A DNA stretch of 33,034 nt, from contig JAFIFX010000011.1 in assembly GCA_020831805.1 (NCBI GenBank), positions 68,648 through 101,681 on the forward strand. The letters run 5' to 3'. This document shows positions 1 through 10,441 of this stretch, in pieces. The first letter of the stretch is position 1, and each line of letters opens with the position of its first letter. The position numbers were made by a program, and so were the translations under genes. A model generated the notes under the pieces. The model did no database searches. It was given only the letters and a program-made list of their open reading frames with translations, and was not told the origin of the DNA. This stretch comes from Planctomycetota bacterium. GTDB taxonomy: Bacteria; Planctomycetota; Phycisphaerae; Phycisphaerales; UBA1924.

Positions 1-639
1 CTGCCCGCCCGTGTCCAGCAAGGCCCACACCGGCGCGGAGGGCCTCGGGTTCGTGGGCGACTGGATACGCAGGGACACATCGATGGTGGGGCCCCCGCGC
101 GGGCGCATCGGGACCACCCCGGGGTGGTCCGGGTCGAGACGCTCGGCCAGGATCTGGAAACGGCGGGCGGGATAATCGAGGTCGACCGTGAACCCCCCGA
201 GCCCGTCGAGCCCGATGATGCCGGCCGGGCCGCCCTCGTGCGGCGGGATCGCGTCGGCGGGGGCGACCACGAACGCGACATTCCGCAGCGTGGCCGGCCC
301 GATCTCGAGCGTCCGCACCCGTGTCCCGGGCAGCGGCCGTGTCACCTCGTTCGAGTCCGTCACGGCCAACGCGCCCGTCGCCCGCAGCCCGAGCCGCGCG
401 GCGGTCTCGGGCGCGATCAGGTTGATGCTCGCCCCGGTGTCAAACAGGAACTTGACGGGTTCCTCACCGTTGATGGAGGCGAAGACATAAAACCGCCCGC
501 GTTCGTACGAACTCGGCACGACGCTGGGCTTGTCCGCGGCGAGCGTGGCCACCGGAACCGGGCGGGTCTGGCACCCCGGCCCGCCGAACAGACCGATCAG
601 CACCAGCATGACGAGGCACAGCGGTCGGGCGATCAGCAA
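1..639 (-). CDS. Two-domain retropepsin-like aspartic protease lipoprotein (partial, 3' end outside window)
   Basis: Reading the minus strand gives 213 codons without a stop, running off the window edge. The start chosen is a TTG at 639 with an AAAGGA ribosome site six bases upstream; an in-frame ATG at 609 is a weaker alternative. The first residues form a short hydrophobic signal that ends in a cysteine at about residue 23 (FGGPGC), so this is probably a lipoprotein. A FDTGAS motif lies at residues 66-71, after a strand reading EPVKFLF, which is the active-site signature of retropepsin-like proteases. A second LLDTGG motif lies at residues 207-212, just before the edge. Two DTG motifs in one chain suggest a tandem, pepsin-like pseudo-dimer, whereas retroviral and most bacterial retropepsins carry one and dimerise. 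Family membership is well supported; substrate and role are unknown. Confidence 0.75.
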   Translation of the reverse strand, partial: MLIARPLCLVMLVLIGLFGGPGCQTRPVPVATLAADKPSVVPSSYERGRFYVFASINGEEPVKFLFDTGASINLIAPETAARLGLRATGALAVTDSNEVTRPLPGTRVRTLEIGPATLRNVAFVVAPADAIPPHEGGPAGIIGLDGLGGFTVDLDYPARRFQILAERLDPDHPGVVPMRPRGGPTIDVSLRIQSPTNPRPSAPVWALLDTGGQ

Positions 640-1033
640 CGCGTGTCCTTTGGCGGACTGAGGAGGCGGACCGTACCTGATATGGCCGCCTCGCCCCGGC
701 GGTTCCGGCGGAATCGCGACCGCCGCGTCAACTGGGCATCCACCCTGCGCGGGCCTGGCCGTGTGGTGAGCGGGCGAGAACGGCATGCCGTACGCATCGG
801 TCGGCGGGACCGGCGGGTTTGAGCCGCAGGCGGAATTGGTGGCAACGCCAGGGGGTTCTCGGCCCACCGACCGCAGGCGCTCGGTTTCAGCCCGGGCGTT
901 GACCGCCGCTCGAACAGGGGGCCTCCCCCGGACGCCCGGGCGCGGCCAGATCACCCCCGCCCGGACAACGGGCGGCGCGGGGGGGCCCGGTTCTGCCATC
1001 AGTGCGGGGCGGGGCTGGGCGTCCGAAGACCGT
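640..1033. other. Intergenic stretch with no recognised gene
   Basis: This GC-rich stretch lies between the VOC gene and the retropepsin-like gene, both on the minus strand. Open frames across it on either strand have arginine- and proline-rich translations without family features and look like chance frames in GC-rich DNA. It must hold the promoter of the retropepsin-like gene, but I could not pick a convincing -35/-10 pair. Confidence 0.5.
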
Positions 1034-1417
1034 TCACGCGTCGCTGTTGGCGTGCAGGGCGATGCGGTTGCCCTCGCAGTCGCGGACGATGGCGCGGAAG
1101 CCGTGGGGGCCGATGGCGTGGACATCCTCAATGACCGACCCGCCGTGGGCGACGGCCTTGGCGACGGCGTCGCGGATGCGGCCGTCTGCGTTGAAGTACA
1201 CCAGCAGGCCCTTCTGGCAGACGAGTTCGGGGGCGGGGATGAGGCAGCCGCCGTTGCCGTCGTGGTGGTCGATCACGACGAACTCGAACTGCTCGAACTT
1301 CTCGCGGTGGCAGGCGACGCCGAGCACGGCCTCGTAGAAGCGGCTGGCGCGGTCGAGGTCGGCAACGGGGATGTCGGTCCAGACGACGCGGTTCTTCTGG
1401 CTGTTGAAATCGGTCAT
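1034..1417 (-). CDS. VOC-family (glyoxalase/bleomycin-resistance-like) protein
   Basis: The product is 127 residues and has the usual single-module VOC layout: VVWTDIPVADLDRASRFYEA at the N-terminus, then FYEAVLGV, a middle segment with GGCLIPAP and LLVYFNADG, and a C-terminal GFRAIVRDCEGNRIALH that carries the metal-site glutamate/histidine region of the fold. Such proteins bind a metal and act as lyases, dioxygenases or small-molecule binding proteins; the substrate cannot be read from sequence. The ATG at 1417 is preferred over a TTG at 1423 because AGGA lies seven bases before it. A TATAAAAT stretch just upstream (1431-1438) may be its own -10 region, so it need not depend on the regulator gene before it. 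Confidence 0.85.
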   Translation of the reverse strand: MTDFNSQKNRVVWTDIPVADLDRASRFYEAVLGVACHREKFEQFEFVVIDHHDGNGGCLIPAPELVCQKGLLVYFNADGRIRDAVAKAVAHGGSVIEDVHAIGPHGFRAIVRDCEGNRIALHANSDA

Positions 1418-1445
1418 TTGCAATTCCTAAATTTTATACCATCTA

Positions 1446-2984
1446 TTATTCGTCGCGGTCGCTTTGCCACAATGATGCCAAGATGTAGTGTGCCTTCGGA
1501 TCACGCGGATATTGCTTATTTTCCTTTACTAGACCTTTTGCCGAAAGCCGTTGCATAATTTTGCTTGCTGTATGCCATGTTTTGACGGTAGTTATGCGCC
1601 AGGCATCACTAACAGTCATTTTTCCGTTCTCGGCTAAGTAATTCAAAACACGCTTCTCTTCGTCGGTTAATGCTGCGGCTAGTTGAGAGCCGACAATCGA
1701 GGAAAGATCGGTGTCGATCCAAACTCGGCGGTGCTCGATGTTATTGTGCAAGACAACCATTACCTTTGAGATTGGTCCCTGTGCCTCAGAAAACTCTGGG
1801 TCAGGCAGATCCGAGGCCCGCATAAGGTGACGCATTCGGCGAGTGCCTTCATTGGCCATTCGCACAATTTTCATAAACTGGAGCGCGCTCATCAAGAAAG
1901 GGTTGCGCGGGTTGTGGTACTCATAAACGGTCTCCGGTGTTACGGGGGCAATGAATCCGCCTGGCGATTCCACTTCTAGACGATTGTCAAACATCCGAAT
2001 AAACACGGGTTGGTTGCGCAGGCCAAAAGAGCGGTGCACGCAGGCATTAACTATCGCTTCTCTAACGCAGTCGTGCGGATACTCCGGCCGCAAATCAAAC
2101 TTTCCGTCTGGGCGAAGTGCTCGGTACTCTCGGAGTTGCGACAGTACGGCATTAGTCGATTGCTCGATGAGGTCAGGAACGGCACCCTCGAATGTATGAT
2201 CCTTTATGACATTTAGTTCGGATCCGGTTCGCTCTGTGACGCCTTCATATCTAATAAAACGGACTTTGCATCCAGGGATAGACAGGGTCGGGTCTTTCCC
2301 GAGCAGCAAAAGGCCAGCAAGCCGAAATACGAAGCGACTGTTCTCAATAACACCTAGGCGACGTTGTATCAAAATATCTTCGTCCGATTTGTCAAACTGG
2401 AGGTCTCTTTCGCTTCGGACACTTTGAATAAACAGCTGCAGCAATGTTGGGTCAGCCGCTTCGATTCCGGCATTCCGGATCAGTTCTGTTTCTATGGAAG
2501 TTTCACCCTTGTCGTCGCGTAGCTGGGCAACTTGATCTGGGTTAAGCTCCAGATTTCGATCACCAACGCGTGTGAAGACACTACCGTCGGAAAGCTCAAC
2601 GACGCGGCTCTCGTGATACTCTACAAAAAATAAAAGTATCGTCTTGCTGTCGTACGAAACCGTCTTGTAATGAACATGAGCATTGGGGCAAAACTGGGCC
2701 GGAGCATAAATAAGGTCGTTTAGCTTTCGTTCTCCAACTTGCTCGAAGCCTTCGGCTTCTCCGTTGTGAAATCCGACAGCAATGATTCCGCCCCTTGCAT
2801 CAGCATTACTCATCGCCACAATTGTCTTAGCGAGATCCTTGGGGGAGATTCGGTTGCTCTTCCGCTCGAAGTGCTGACCTTCGGCGAGTTGACGGAAGCG
2901 ATCAACATCCGCTCTGTCATAGACAGACCTCGGGTCATATCGAGCCCGCTCAATCTCGGCCCAGTTGAACGATAGCTGGCTCAC
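1446..2984 (-). CDS. AlbA_2/Schlafen-type ATP-binding transcriptional regulator-like protein
   Basis: The 512-residue protein has the three-part layout of the widespread 'ATP-dependent DNA helicase RecG-related / AlbA_2' regulators. An N-terminal AlbA_2 (Schlafen-like) domain spans about residues 33-160, with the hallmark GQHFERKS and a later GDRNLELNPDQVAQL. A GHKL-like ATPase part at about 290-390 carries DCVREAIVNACVHRSF and FDNRLEVESPGGF. A winged-helix segment follows at about 435-505 (LTDEEKRVLNYLAENG). Such proteins bind nucleic acid, and some sit in phage-defence loci; the exact role is unknown. The start is a GTG at 2984, only 14 bases after the aconitase stop and with a poor ribosome site. 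The gene is visibly richer in A/T than everything around it, which suggests recent acquisition. Confidence 0.8.
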   Translation of the reverse strand: MSQLSFNWAEIERARYDPRSVYDRADVDRFRQLAEGQHFERKSNRISPKDLAKTIVAMSNADARGGIIAVGFHNGEAEGFEQVGERKLNDLIYAPAQFCPNAHVHYKTVSYDSKTILLFFVEYHESRVVELSDGSVFTRVGDRNLELNPDQVAQLRDDKGETSIETELIRNAGIEAADPTLLQLFIQSVRSERDLQFDKSDEDILIQRRLGVIENSRFVFRLAGLLLLGKDPTLSIPGCKVRFIRYEGVTERTGSELNVIKDHTFEGAVPDLIEQSTNAVLSQLREYRALRPDGKFDLRPEYPHDCVREAIVNACVHRSFGLRNQPVFIRMFDNRLEVESPGGFIAPVTPETVYEYHNPRNPFLMSALQFMKIVRMANEGTRRMRHLMRASDLPDPEFSEAQGPISKVMVVLHNNIEHRRVWIDTDLSSIVGSQLAAALTDEEKRVLNYLAENGKMTVSDAWRITTVKTWHTASKIMQRLSAKGLVKENKQYPRDPKAHYILASLWQSDRDE

Positions 2985-2998
2985 CGGCTACTTTAGCA

Positions 2999-5842
<2,844 letters not shown>

Positions 5843-6024
5843 GGCTTGCTCCTCGGTGCGGTGTGATGTCAGTGTAGGATCGTCCTGATCGGGCCATGAA
5901 TCAAATCGATCAAGATTACAATATGAATCAATTGAATCTATGATATCCGGTGGCCGCCCGGATTCTGTTTGAACCAGCGTCCGGGGGGTGGTACCTTGGG
6001 CGGGCAACCAACGAGGAGAGACCC
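5843..6024. promoter_or_regulatory. Divergent control region between acnA and the dockerin-type gene, with direct ATGAATCAA repeats
   Basis: Positions 5896-5950 are strikingly A/T-rich against the GC-rich background. They contain two exact ATGAATCAA copies at 5896-5904 and 5923-5931, start to start 27 bases apart, and a TCAATTGA palindrome at 5928-5935. This could be an operator for a regulator of acnA, but I recognise no known consensus and could not place a convincing -35/-10 pair for either gene. Confidence 0.35.
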
Positions 6025-7311
6025 ATGCGTACGCCGATCATCGCCCTGTGCCTGGCGGCGGGGGCCGCCACGGCCGCCCAGCCCACCCGCCTGGTCGTCT
6101 ATGTGTTCGACCAGTCGCCCAACAACATCCTCCGCATGGAGGACCGGAACAACTCCGGCACGGCCGACGGCCCCGGCGAGGTCACGGTGTTCTACGACGA
6201 TTCCCCGCCCCCCGTTCTGGGCATCTCCAACGCCCAGGGCCTGGTCGCGCTGGACCGGCACACCCTGCTGGCCACGGACAACTTCGCCCCCGAGAACATC
6301 ATCCTGCTGCAAGACCTGGACCGCAACGGCGACGCCTTCGGGCCGGGCGAGGCGTCCGTGTGGTTCGACGGCATGCTGCCCATCGGCATCACCATGAACA
6401 ACCCCGCCGAGCTGCGCCGACGCGCCGACGGCTCGTTCCTGCTGCTCGACAACAACACGCTGGACACCACCCGGCCCGAGGCCGTCTACCTGCTCAACGA
6501 CGCCAACAACGACGGCGTGATCGGCCCGGACGAGATCGTGACCTACTTCGAGCTCTCCCCCGCCGGCGTCAGCGCGACGACCACCTTCGATGTCATCGAG
6601 GACAACGCCGGCTTCCTCTACACCATCGACATCGCCCCGCCGAACCAGAACTACACCATCGCCCGGCTCGACCCGGCGACCGGCGTCCGCACGACATGGC
6701 TGACCAGCGCGCAGCTCTTCAGCCTGACCGGGACCTATGTGCTGGGCAGCTCCTTCGAGCTCGAGTACGACCCCGACCGGGACGAGCTGATCTTCGGCGC
6801 CAGGCGTCTGAACTTCTCGCAGTCCATCCTCGCCGCCCGGGACATCAGCGGGAGCGGAAGCATCGATTCGCCCGCTGAGATCCGCGTGCTCTGGGACAAG
6901 CAGACCCACGCCGACGGGTTCAACACCGGCTCGCCCCGCGACTTCTTCCGCACCTCCGACGGCCGCCTGCTCTGGACCGACGCGCTCCGCGACCGGATCA
7001 TGCTGATGCAGGATCTCAACGGCGACGGCACATTCCAGGGCCCCGGCGAGACCACCGTCTTCTACGACGCGGCCACCGCCGCCGCCAATGGCCAGCCCGC
7101 GCTGCTCCAGCCCCTGAGCATCACCGCCGTCGAGATCTGCATCGCCGACCTCGCCGAGCCCTACGGCGTGCTCAACTTCTTCGACCTCGCGGCGTACCTG
7201 GACCTCTACGCCGCGGGCGACCCCGCAGCCGACTGGGCCCCGCCCTTCGGCGAGCTGAACTTCTTCGATCTGGCGGCCTATCTGGACGCCTTCAACGCCG
7301 GCTGCCCCTGA
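6025..7311 (+). CDS. Secreted propeller-like protein with C-terminal GC-type dockerin-like module
   Basis: The 428-residue product starts at an ATG with GAGGAGAG just upstream. It has a short signal peptide (about residues 1-18, ending ATAAQP). The body carries five similar loops of the form D-x-N-x-D/S-G...GPGE-x-TVFYD at about residues 39-58, 96-115, 158-177, 272-291 and 329-348, which look like calcium-binding blade loops of a beta-propeller-like fold. The C-terminus holds two short repeats, [16 protein letters not shown] and [18 protein letters not shown], the planctomycete 'GC-type dockerin' module thought to anchor secreted proteins. Here those repeats lack the D-x-N-x-D-G calcium loops seen in the neighbouring gene. 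Export and module type are well supported; the ligand is unknown. Confidence 0.8.
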   Translation: MRTPIIALCLAAGAATAAQPTRLVVYVFDQSPNNILRMEDRNNSGTADGPGEVTVFYDDSPPPVLGISNAQGLVALDRHTLLATDNFAPENIILLQDLDRNGDAFGPGEASVWFDGMLPIGITMNNPAELRRRADGSFLLLDNNTLDTTRPEAVYLLNDANNDGVIGPDEIVTYFELSPAGVSATTTFDVIEDNAGFLYTIDIAPPNQNYTIARLDPATGVRTTWLTSAQLFSLTGTYVLGSSFELEYDPDRDELIFGARRLNFSQSILAARDISGSGSIDSPAEIRVLWDKQTHADGFNTGSPRDFFRTSDGRLLWTDALRDRIMLMQDLNGDGTFQGPGETTVFYDAATAAANGQPALLQPLSITAVEICIADLAEPYGVLNFFDLAAYLDLYAAGDPAADWAPPFGELNFFDLAAYLDAFNAGCP

Positions 7312-7365
7312 TCCCGGTCCGTTTCGGCCAATGGACGTGACCGGCCCGCGTGGTTCCCGCTGGAC

Positions 7366-7390
7366 CCTTTGGAGCATGCCGCTCCAAAGG
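7366..7390 (+). promoter_or_regulatory. Perfect hairpin overlapping the ribosome binding site of the next gene
   Basis: CCTTTGGAGC (7366-7375) and GCTCCAAAGG (7381-7390) pair perfectly over 10 bases with a five-base loop. The 3' arm supplies most of the AAAGGAGG ribosome site (7386-7393) used by the ATG at 7402, so in the folded mRNA that site would be partly hidden. This could regulate translation or be read in full by a stabilising 5' hairpin. Confidence 0.55.
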
Positions 7391-7401
7391 AGGCCTCAGC
7401 C

Positions 7402-8712
7402 ATGACACGCAATCAGATCCAGCACGCCCTGTTCCGGTCGGCCACCGTCGCGGCCATTGCGGCCGCGGGATCTGTGGCCAACGCCCAGTTCGGGCAACTC
7501 GTCAACACATATAATGTCTCGCACCAGTTCACCTTCACGCCCGCCGGCGATGTCGCGGAAGTGACCGGATTCGAGTTCCGCCACGCGTGGATCCGGTCGG
7601 CCAGCATGTTCGGCCCGGTTGTTCTCGAAGAACATGTGCCCGACCAGCAGAACCCCGGCTTCGACCCCTTGGGCTGGGATTTCATCCCCGGCGGGAGCTC
7701 GGGCGCGATGAACTCCGGCCTCAGCGGCCCCGTCCCGGTGCGGTACCTCTCGTACAACATCCCCAACACCGGCACCAACCCGCCCGGCGGCGGGTGGCCG
7801 CCCCCCGGCTGCACATACCTCGAATACGCGCTGGGCTTCGGCTTCACCCGCGCCCTCGCCTGCAATGTCATCGAGGTCCAGCCCTGGGTCAACCACAACC
7901 CCCTGTTCATCCAGGGCAAGATCCAGTCCCACGGCTACGCGTGGTCCTCGCCGCAGTTCACAAACTCGACTGCCTACGCCTTCTCGACCTCGGCCATCCG
8001 CGTCCGCGGCGGGAACCTCCTGGCCAACGGCAACATCGATTGGATCCCGGGCTTCGAGGGCGACACCGTCGGCGGTAACGCGTTCATCGACCGGCCCGTC
8101 CGCATCACCGACCCGATCATCATCACCGCCGTCAACACCATCGACGGTGCCACCGTCGAGCATGTGCTCCTGGACATCAAGGCCTCGTTCGGCGGTGACG
8201 GGCAGGCGGAATGGAATGGCAACGCGCTGACCGTGGATGTCCCGGAGTTCGAGCTGCTCATCGACATCCCGGGCGCGGTGACCGCACCCGGCCAGTCCGG
8301 CGCCATGATCCTCCGCATCGAGAACGGCGTCGTGACCAACTCGGCCGGCACGGGCCTGTTCGCCGGGGTCGCCCCGCCGCTGGGCCTCCAGACCCCGCTG
8401 ACCATCGCCATGCCCGATCTGAACTTCGACTACGACCTGGGGCTCGACCCCTCCGTGCCGTGGGATGTCACCGTTTCGTTCTCCGGCGGGGGCGACGCCG
8501 AGTCCGACCTGCCCGGCCCGGGCTGCCCGGCGGACATCAACGGCGACGGCCTGCTCAACTTCTTCGATGTCGCCGACTTCATGAGTCTCTTCCTCGATCA
8601 GCACCCGGGCGCCGATTTCAACGGCGACGGCGTCATCGACTTCTTCGACATCGCCAGCTTCCTCGACGCGTTCCTGTCCGGCTGCCCCGACCCGGTGGAC
8701 CCGACGGACTGA
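7402..8712 (+). CDS. Secreted protein with C-terminal GC-type dockerin-like module
   Basis: The 436-residue product has a signal peptide at about residues 1-27 (ending SVANAQF). The body is a beta-rich region with no catalytic motif I recognise; it contains the pattern ITAVNTIDGATVEHVLLDIK and repeated glycine/proline-rich turns. The last 60 residues form two clear dockerin-like repeats, DINGDGLLNFFDVADFM and DFNGDGVIDFFDIASFLDAF, each with an intact D-x-N-x-D-G calcium loop, ending SGCP plus a short tail. There is no C-terminal membrane helix or basic tail, so it is not an exosortase substrate. The start is fixed by AAAGGAGG at 7386-7393. The gene ends three bases before the convergent metallophosphoesterase stop. 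Confidence 0.8.
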   Translation: MTRNQIQHALFRSATVAAIAAAGSVANAQFGQLVNTYNVSHQFTFTPAGDVAEVTGFEFRHAWIRSASMFGPVVLEEHVPDQQNPGFDPLGWDFIPGGSSGAMNSGLSGPVPVRYLSYNIPNTGTNPPGGGWPPPGCTYLEYALGFGFTRALACNVIEVQPWVNHNPLFIQGKIQSHGYAWSSPQFTNSTAYAFSTSAIRVRGGNLLANGNIDWIPGFEGDTVGGNAFIDRPVRITDPIIITAVNTIDGATVEHVLLDIKASFGGDGQAEWNGNALTVDVPEFELLIDIPGAVTAPGQSGAMILRIENGVVTNSAGTGLFAGVAPPLGLQTPLTIAMPDLNFDYDLGLDPSVPWDVTVSFSGGGDAESDLPGPGCPADINGDGLLNFFDVADFMSLFLDQHPGADFNGDGVIDFFDIASFLDAFLSGCPDPVDPTD

Positions 8713-8715
8713 GCC

Positions 8716-9318
8716 TTACCCGACCTCGATGATCATCCCCTTCGGCCCGGCGTTGGTGACTCGCGCCGGGCCGATTTGCCCGTCGTACCCCCAGCTGTCG
8801 TGGATGTGCCCGCACACGACCAGCGCGGGGCGGGCCCGCTCGATCGCTTCGAGCACCGCGACGGACCCGGCCTCGTGGCCGGCGCTGGTCCGATCGCCGT
8901 GTCCCTTCGGCGGCGAGTGGCTCACCAGCACGCCGCCCTCCGGCACGCCGGCCAGCAGCGCCCGCGCCTCGTCCTCGGTCAGGTCGTAGCTCCACGCCCC
9001 GAACGGCGTCACCGGCACGCCCGCCCCCAGCCCCCAGAACGCCACGCCGTCGATGACGCACCCCGACCCGTGCAGCACCGTGGCGGCTTTCCAGCCCAGG
9101 CACGCATCGACCAGGTCGTCCGGCCGCTCGTTGTTCCCCGGCACGAGCACGCACGGCGTCGTGATGTCCCGCAGCGCATCGATGGTCTCGGTCAGCATCC
9201 GGTGCTGCCGCGCGAAGTCCCCCGCGAGCACCACCGCGTCGACCGACCCGGACCGCTCGACCACCCGTCCGCACGCGTCCAGGTCCGCGTGAAGGTCGCT
9301 GATGCACAGAACTCTCAT
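8716..9318 (-). CDS. Calcineurin-like metallophosphoesterase
   Basis: A 200-residue cytosolic enzyme with the full metallophosphoesterase signature: SDLHAD (Asp8, His10), AGDF (Asp34), GNNE (about residues 61-64), SHSPPKGHGD and CGHIHDSWG. These residues bind two metal ions and hydrolyse phosphomono- or diesters. The compact size with no extra domain is that of small predicted phosphohydrolases; the substrate is not predictable. The ATG at 9318 overlaps the stop of the LysR gene (ATGA), so the two are probably translated together. It ends tail to tail with the dockerin-type gene, three bases apart. Confidence 0.9.
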   Translation of the reverse strand: MRVLCISDLHADLDACGRVVERSGSVDAVVLAGDFARQHRMLTETIDALRDITTPCVLVPGNNERPDDLVDACLGWKAATVLHGSGCVIDGVAFWGLGAGVPVTPFGAWSYDLTEDEARALLAGVPEGGVLVSHSPPKGHGDRTSAGHEAGSVAVLEAIERARPALVVCGHIHDSWGYDGQIGPARVTNAGPKGMIIEVG

Positions 9319-10223
9319 GGCTTCCTCCTCGTGCTCGCGTCCGGAAGACTCGCCAGCAGCGCCCGCTCGAACGCCGCCGTCGCGTGGCTGGGCACCCGGT
9401 CGCGTCGCCGGACCACCGCCAGTTCCCGCTCGATCGCGCCGCCGGCCCCGCCGCCCGGCCGCAGCCCCGCCCCCTCCGGCAGGCCGTGCTTGCTGACGAA
9501 CCCCACCCCGATGTCCGCCCGCACCATCTGCACGATCGACTCGATCGAGCGCAGCTCCATCACCACCCGCAGCGCCACGCCGTGGGCCGCCGCCGCCTCG
9601 TCGATCCGCCTCCGCACCGCCGACCCGGCCTCGAACGCCACCACCGGCTCGCCCTGCAGGTCCTCCCACCGGAACGACTTCTTCCCGCTCAGCCGGTGCC
9701 CCGGCGGCACGATCAGACGCAGCTCGTCGGGGATGGTCCGCACCACCATGAGATCCTCCCCCCGCGGGTGCTCGATGGGCAGCGTCACGATCCCCAGGTC
9801 CAGCTCCCCGGAGATGACCCCCTCGGCCACCGCCTGGCTGCCCGCCTCGCGGATCGAGAACCGCAGCCCCGGGTGCTCATGCTGCACCGCCCGGATCGCC
9901 TCGGGCAGCAGGTAGCCCGCCGCCGTCGCCCCCGCCCCCACCCGGATCGACCCGGTCTCCAGCCCGACGAGCTCGCGCACCGCCTCGGCCGCCAGCTCGG
10001 CCGCCCGCAGCGTGTTCCCCGCGTGCTCGAGAAACACCCGCCCGGCGTCCGTCGGCTCAACCCCCCGCCCCGTCCGGTGGAACAACGCGGCCCCCAGCTC
10101 CTCCTCCAGCCTCGCCAACGCCGCCGACAGAGCCGGCTGCGACACCCCCAGCACCCCCGCCGCCCGGGTCATGTGCCCGTGCTCGGCGATCGCCAGCATG
10201 TACCGCATGGTCCGCAGGTCCAT
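9315..10223 (-). CDS. LysR-family transcriptional regulator
   Basis: The 302-residue protein begins MDLRTMRYMLAIAEHGHMT, followed by the winged helix-turn-helix AAGVLGVSQPALSAALARLE and LFHRTGRGVEPTDAG (residues 1-65), which is the classic LysR DNA-binding domain. Residues ~90-295 form the substrate-binding domain, with IRVGAGATAAGYLLPEAIRA and VGFVSKHGLPEGAG; a FSIREAG...ELDLGIVTLPIEHP stretch is like CysB/CynR-group members. The ATG at 10223 has AGGATGG just upstream and marks the start of the conserved domain. It is coupled to the metallophosphoesterase (ATGA overlap) and diverges from the bamD-like gene, but its inducer and targets cannot be read from sequence. Confidence 0.93.
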   Translation of the reverse strand: MDLRTMRYMLAIAEHGHMTRAAGVLGVSQPALSAALARLEEELGAALFHRTGRGVEPTDAGRVFLEHAGNTLRAAELAAEAVRELVGLETGSIRVGAGATAAGYLLPEAIRAVQHEHPGLRFSIREAGSQAVAEGVISGELDLGIVTLPIEHPRGEDLMVVRTIPDELRLIVPPGHRLSGKKSFRWEDLQGEPVVAFEAGSAVRRRIDEAAAAHGVALRVVMELRSIESIVQMVRADIGVGFVSKHGLPEGAGLRPGGGAGGAIERELAVVRRRDRVPSHATAAFERALLASLPDASTRRKP

Positions 10224-10237
10224 TACCCATCCTATCT

Positions 10238-10262
10238 GGAGCGGGGGGCATCCTGCCCCCCC
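10238..10262. repeat. GGAGCGGGGGGC hairpin repeat, copy 1
   Basis: GGAGCGGGGGGC is followed after a short loop by GCCCCCCC, giving a strong G:C hairpin just upstream of the LysR start codon. The same GGAGCGGGGGGC opening occurs at 31409-31432 downstream of lipA, so this is a dispersed element and not a gene-specific terminator. Confidence 0.55.
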
Positions 10263-10300
10263 ATCGCCCAAAGGGCCCCGCCCAAGGGGGACAGGCCTAA

Positions 10301-10369
10301 CACCACCCCCGCCCCCCCCCCCCCCCCCCGGGGGGCGGGGGGGCCCCCCCCCCCCCCCGGCGGCCCGCA
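10301..10369. repeat. Long poly-C/poly-G low-complexity tract
   Basis: About 60 bases are almost only C and G runs, including a run of about 20 C, then G runs, then a run of 16 C. It lies between the divergent LysR and bamD-like genes. It could fold into a very strong hairpin, but a run like this is also a common sequencing or assembly error, so its exact length should not be trusted. Confidence 0.6.
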
Positions 10370-10429
10370 GGGCCGAGCCCATGGGGAACAGGCATCTCCC
10401 CACCCGTGCCCTCCCCCGCTCGCCCCTTG

Positions 10430-10441
10430 TATGATCCCCCC
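10430..10441 (+). promoter_or_regulatory. Candidate -10 element of a leaderless bamD-like transcript
   Basis: TATGAT at 10430-10435 is followed by exactly six C and then the ATG at 10442. A start site seven bases after the -10 would fall on the ATG. No ribosome site is visible. No clear -35 hexamer is seen 17-18 bases upstream. Confidence 0.45.

Noticed and set aside
785..1558. A 257-codon open frame on the plus strand over the VOC gene and the upstream gap.
   Set aside because: It is the complement of the VOC coding frame plus GC-rich gap sequence; the minus-strand VOC protein is a clear family member.
6025..8712. The two secreted proteins as substrates of the exosortase.
   Set aside because: Both end in dockerin-type modules with GCP tails and lack the C-terminal motif, membrane helix and basic cluster of exosortase targets.
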